NCBI RefSeq assembly: GCF_016545825.1
Contig: NC_052617.1
Location: forward strand, 4,722,001-4,786,000
Length of the DNA stretch: 64,000 bases
From: Eucalyptus grandis
Lineage: Eukaryota; Streptophyta; Magnoliopsida; Myrtales; Myrtaceae
Direction: 5' to 3'
Below, in pieces: positions 61,319 to 64,000 of the stretch (within the stretch, counting starts at the first letter, position 1; each line of letters starts with the position of its first letter). The notes under the pieces were generated by a model that did no database searches, was not told the DNA's origin, and saw only the letters and a program-made list of their open reading frames with translations. The translations under genes and the position numbers were made by a program.

Positions 61319-61330
61319 CGACATCGTCGG

Positions 61331-63912
61331 TCACGCCATGCAGAAACTTCATGCTTCGGCAGTTCACCTTGTTCCTCCAGGCTGATGATCCTTTTCGTAC
61401 AGGGAAGACCTTTTTCTTACATGTTAAAATGTCCGCTCGAGGTCGAAGGCATCTTGCTAATCGCCATTGTTCTTGCGTTATGTCGAGTCAGTTAAGCAGG
61501 TCGTCCATACATGCTCTGTTTATTTGATCAAGTTGGAAAAACCTCGATCAGAACACGATATGATAATTTGCTTGATAGCCCGAATGTACCCATAACAATT
61601 AATTCAATTTTATGGCCAATTTAAGTCGGACCAACTCAAACATGAACCAAACAATCTGTTTAGTCTTTGTGAGGTAAGATTGGGTTTTTTATTGCCTTTT
61701 ATTCGTGAAAATGACTTGCCTTATATGATTGTTTACACAAGATCACATACTTCTACGAAAGAACATATAATAGTAAATGAGCGCTTGATTATTTATTTTA
61801 TGGATAAATAAATGCAATGTCGATTCTAAGTCATTAGAAAAATTCCTATTGATAGTTCCTAAGCAAATTATGATCATGTTTACTACTTTTTTAATTGTCA
61901 TATTAGTCGGTAGCAGTAGACAATATCAAAAGGATGGTAATAACCAGATCAACTAATTGAACTCAATTCGAACACAACCCATCAATTTATCATTTCAAAT
62001 CTCTAATCAAGCAAGTATGAGTGATCGAATCTAAGGTGGATTGGTTCCTACCTTAGAATCTAGAATTGGATCGAACAGGGTTGATTCCTAGTTTGTGGAA
62101 TAGTGAAATGACACACTCAAACTCGAGACCGAACTGACCTGTCCAAATCGTTTATAGGGTTATTCAAGAAACTAGTAAGTCCTTCTTTTTTACAAGTGGG
62201 AAATTCTCAATCAAAGTCTCTTCCATTATTAGGATCAAGATTCTCTTCATTAGGAAGTAAATCAAAGGGAAATTAACATTTCTAACAAACAACCTTATCC
62301 ATCCTTAATTTGAGGATTTTAACAATTCACATTTTCACTAATCATCAAATCATTAGTGGATAAAATTGTTTATGAAAAAGAAGAATTGTACACCGATTAC
62401 ATATGGTGTAATTACTCCGGCTTAAACTACTCTATGTGAAAGGGTGAAATCTTGATGGGCAAGTAATTTCAAATACTCTGTTTTGAAAGATGCCACATTA
62501 ATGTTTTGCCATTTTCGATGGCTAATGATTCTTTTCCACCTTCAATAATTTCTCCTCTTTTCTTTTTCCTATCTATGTTTTTCCTTCTTTTCCTTTTCTT
62601 CCAAATGTTGCGGCTAGCAGCGGGCGGCAGACATCTGGAGGTGGTGCCTAAGCAGACAAGGAGAAGAGAGAGGGGTACTTGGGGCCAAAGATCTATGGAA
62701 AAAAGACATCTAGTTAAATGCTTACGCTTTTTCAGTTTTTACTCTCGTACGAATGTAACCTCTTTTTGTTTATGTCTTTTAAAAACTCATCAAAATCTGG
62801 AATATTATATAAATTTTAGAAAATCATGACAACAGTTATAAGTAAACGTACTTGTCGACACTAGTGTAGTATAATTATGAAAGTTTCAGGTGTTCTAGGG
62901 CCAGGAAAAAATCAAAGGCATTCGTTGTAATCTAAACTAAGCAAAGAGCAATAAAGTAAAAGTCTGTTCATACACACTTTAACATCCGAGATTTGATTTT
63001 ACTGAATATTAAGTATCCATTCGTTTTGCAGAAAATATCACATTTCAAAAATATTTTCCGAGAAGCAATTTTCCAATAAAATAACTATATTTTCCGGCGT
63101 TCGGGCTGAAACCTAAAAAAATGAGTGGAAAATATTTTCTATTGTTCATTATCTGATTTGATTTTTTTGGAAAAAAATTATCAAAAATATCGAATTTTAA
63201 TTTTTTTAATTGACCAAAAAATTAATTTAAATATATATTTTTTTAAAAATTGAATTTTTAATTATTTTTATTTAAAAATTGAATTTTTATCATTAAAATT
63301 TTCCTTTTTCTTTATTTTTCTTTTCCTTCCTCCGTTGCCACATGCCTTGACAATGGCCAACTGCTCGATTATCGACCAAGACGCAAATTGGCGAGCTCTC
63401 GGCTTGGCCAATCTAGACTAGCCCAAACTTTGTCGAACCAGTGTGAGTTCAAGCCTTGCCCTCTACGAATCTAGCCTCGAGCAAGGACCTCGCTGGCTAG
63501 GAAGAAAAAGAAAAAAATTAAAAACTCAATTGTTTAAGAAAATAAAAAAAGAAAAAGAAAAAGAAAACATAAAAATAAAAGGAAATTGTGTTTGGTTAAA
63601 GAATGTGAAGTGGAAGAAATTATGGAAAATGTTTTCCATTTTTTTGAATGTGTTTTTTTTTTTTTTATAGTGAAAAATATTTTATTTAACTAGTTCATTT
63701 TCTGTGAAATGAATGTCACAAAATTCGAAAAACATTTTTCCGGAAGTTATTTCTCGTGAAACGAATAGAACCTTAATCATATCGACTACTTTCTTTTTTG
63801 ATTTTGTGGATATGATCATTACTCGCACTTGACTTGCAATAGTCTCTCCAAATACATTCTTGCGCCACTACTGCAAAGGAACCAGAAGTATGCCTTTCTC
63901 TAAGCTAAAACG
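61331..63912. repeat. segmental duplication, copy Y (right part)
   Basis: It matches 46060-48583 and is interrupted by the MITE at 63013-63772. Its own frames (for example 62506-62829) are not shared with copy X. It ends where an hAT-like terminus begins at 63913. Confidence 0.8.
63013..63772. mobile_element. PIF/Harbinger-like MITE with GC-rich core (760 bp)
   Basis: TTAA flanks both ends (63009-63012, 63773-63776). The left end GTATCCATTCGTTTTGCAGA is inverted at the right (reverse complement GGTTCTATTCGTTTCACGAG). The empty site 'gaatattaagcatatc' is kept in copy X near 48433. The core (63320-63500) carries 'tggcgagctc' and 'gcaaggacctcgc'. The 75-codon frame inside is not a transposase. 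Confidence 0.75.
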
Positions 63913-64000
63913 TAGGGGTGGTAAATGGGTGGGTCGGGTCGAGTATGGGTCGAGTCGAAAATGGGTTGACCCATTTAACCCGTTTTGACCCATATTCTTG
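63913..64000. mobile_element. start of an hAT-like element, cut by the window edge
   Basis: TAGGGGTGGTAAATGGGTGG and the following 'gacccattt' motifs match the inverted end of the element at 19439-20407. Only the terminus is inside the window. Confidence 0.65.

Overview
The window is nuclear DNA from a flowering plant. The genes are sparse, intron-bearing or intronless plant types (MATE/DTX transporter, ANTH clathrin adaptor, two ATL RING-H2 ligases, a class III peroxidase relic), and they sit in AT-rich sequence full of MITEs, LINE and SINE relics and Tat/Ogre-like LTR sequence. Short-TIR elements with GC-rich 'gcgaggctcg' cores resemble what I would expect in a woody eudicot, perhaps Myrtaceae. 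That lineage guess is inference only.

Layout. 1-607: 3' part of a broken class III peroxidase (minus). 1.5-5.5 kb: small tandem repeats and two PIF/Harbinger-like MITEs. 5.5-14.2 kb: a repeat-built region in which a ~0.95-kb unit plus a ~0.6-kb tail occurs at two loci. The first locus is split by a MULE-like element, a LINE fragment, a minimal poly-A retroposon and a 0.9-kb insertion, while the second lacks these insertions. 15.1-18.3 kb: an apparently intact eight-exon MATE transporter gene (+). 19-20.7 kb: nested DNA elements, the inner one hAT-like. 21.7 kb: a SINE with 17-bp duplications. 23.0-24.0 kb: an intronless ANTH-domain gene (minus). 26.7-28.5 kb: an old LTR related to the large element further right. 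30.4-30.8 kb: a LINE RNase H relic. 31.4-32.7 kb: an ATL6/ATL31-like RING-H2 gene (minus). 42.8-43.9 kb: an ATL51/52-like RING-H2 gene (minus). 45.4-64 kb: a 2.85-kb segment present twice, the second copy split by an 11.4-kb LTR retrotransposon, a Harbinger-like MITE and the end of an hAT-like element.

The most unusual object is the 11.4-kb element (49877-61318). It has 2.85-kb LTRs, a minus-strand primer-binding-like site and polypurine tract, and no recognisable gag or pol in its 5.7-kb interior. Next to its 3' LTR lie two different arrays of short repeats, 17 units and 10 units. Each unit is an interrupted palindrome, and stem changes in variant units are matched on both arms. This looks like a non-autonomous Tat/Ogre-type element carrying hairpin arrays. 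Gene functions in the window are otherwise ordinary and the genes do not form a common pathway, although the two ATL ligases and the ANTH adaptor all belong to membrane-associated or signalling processes.
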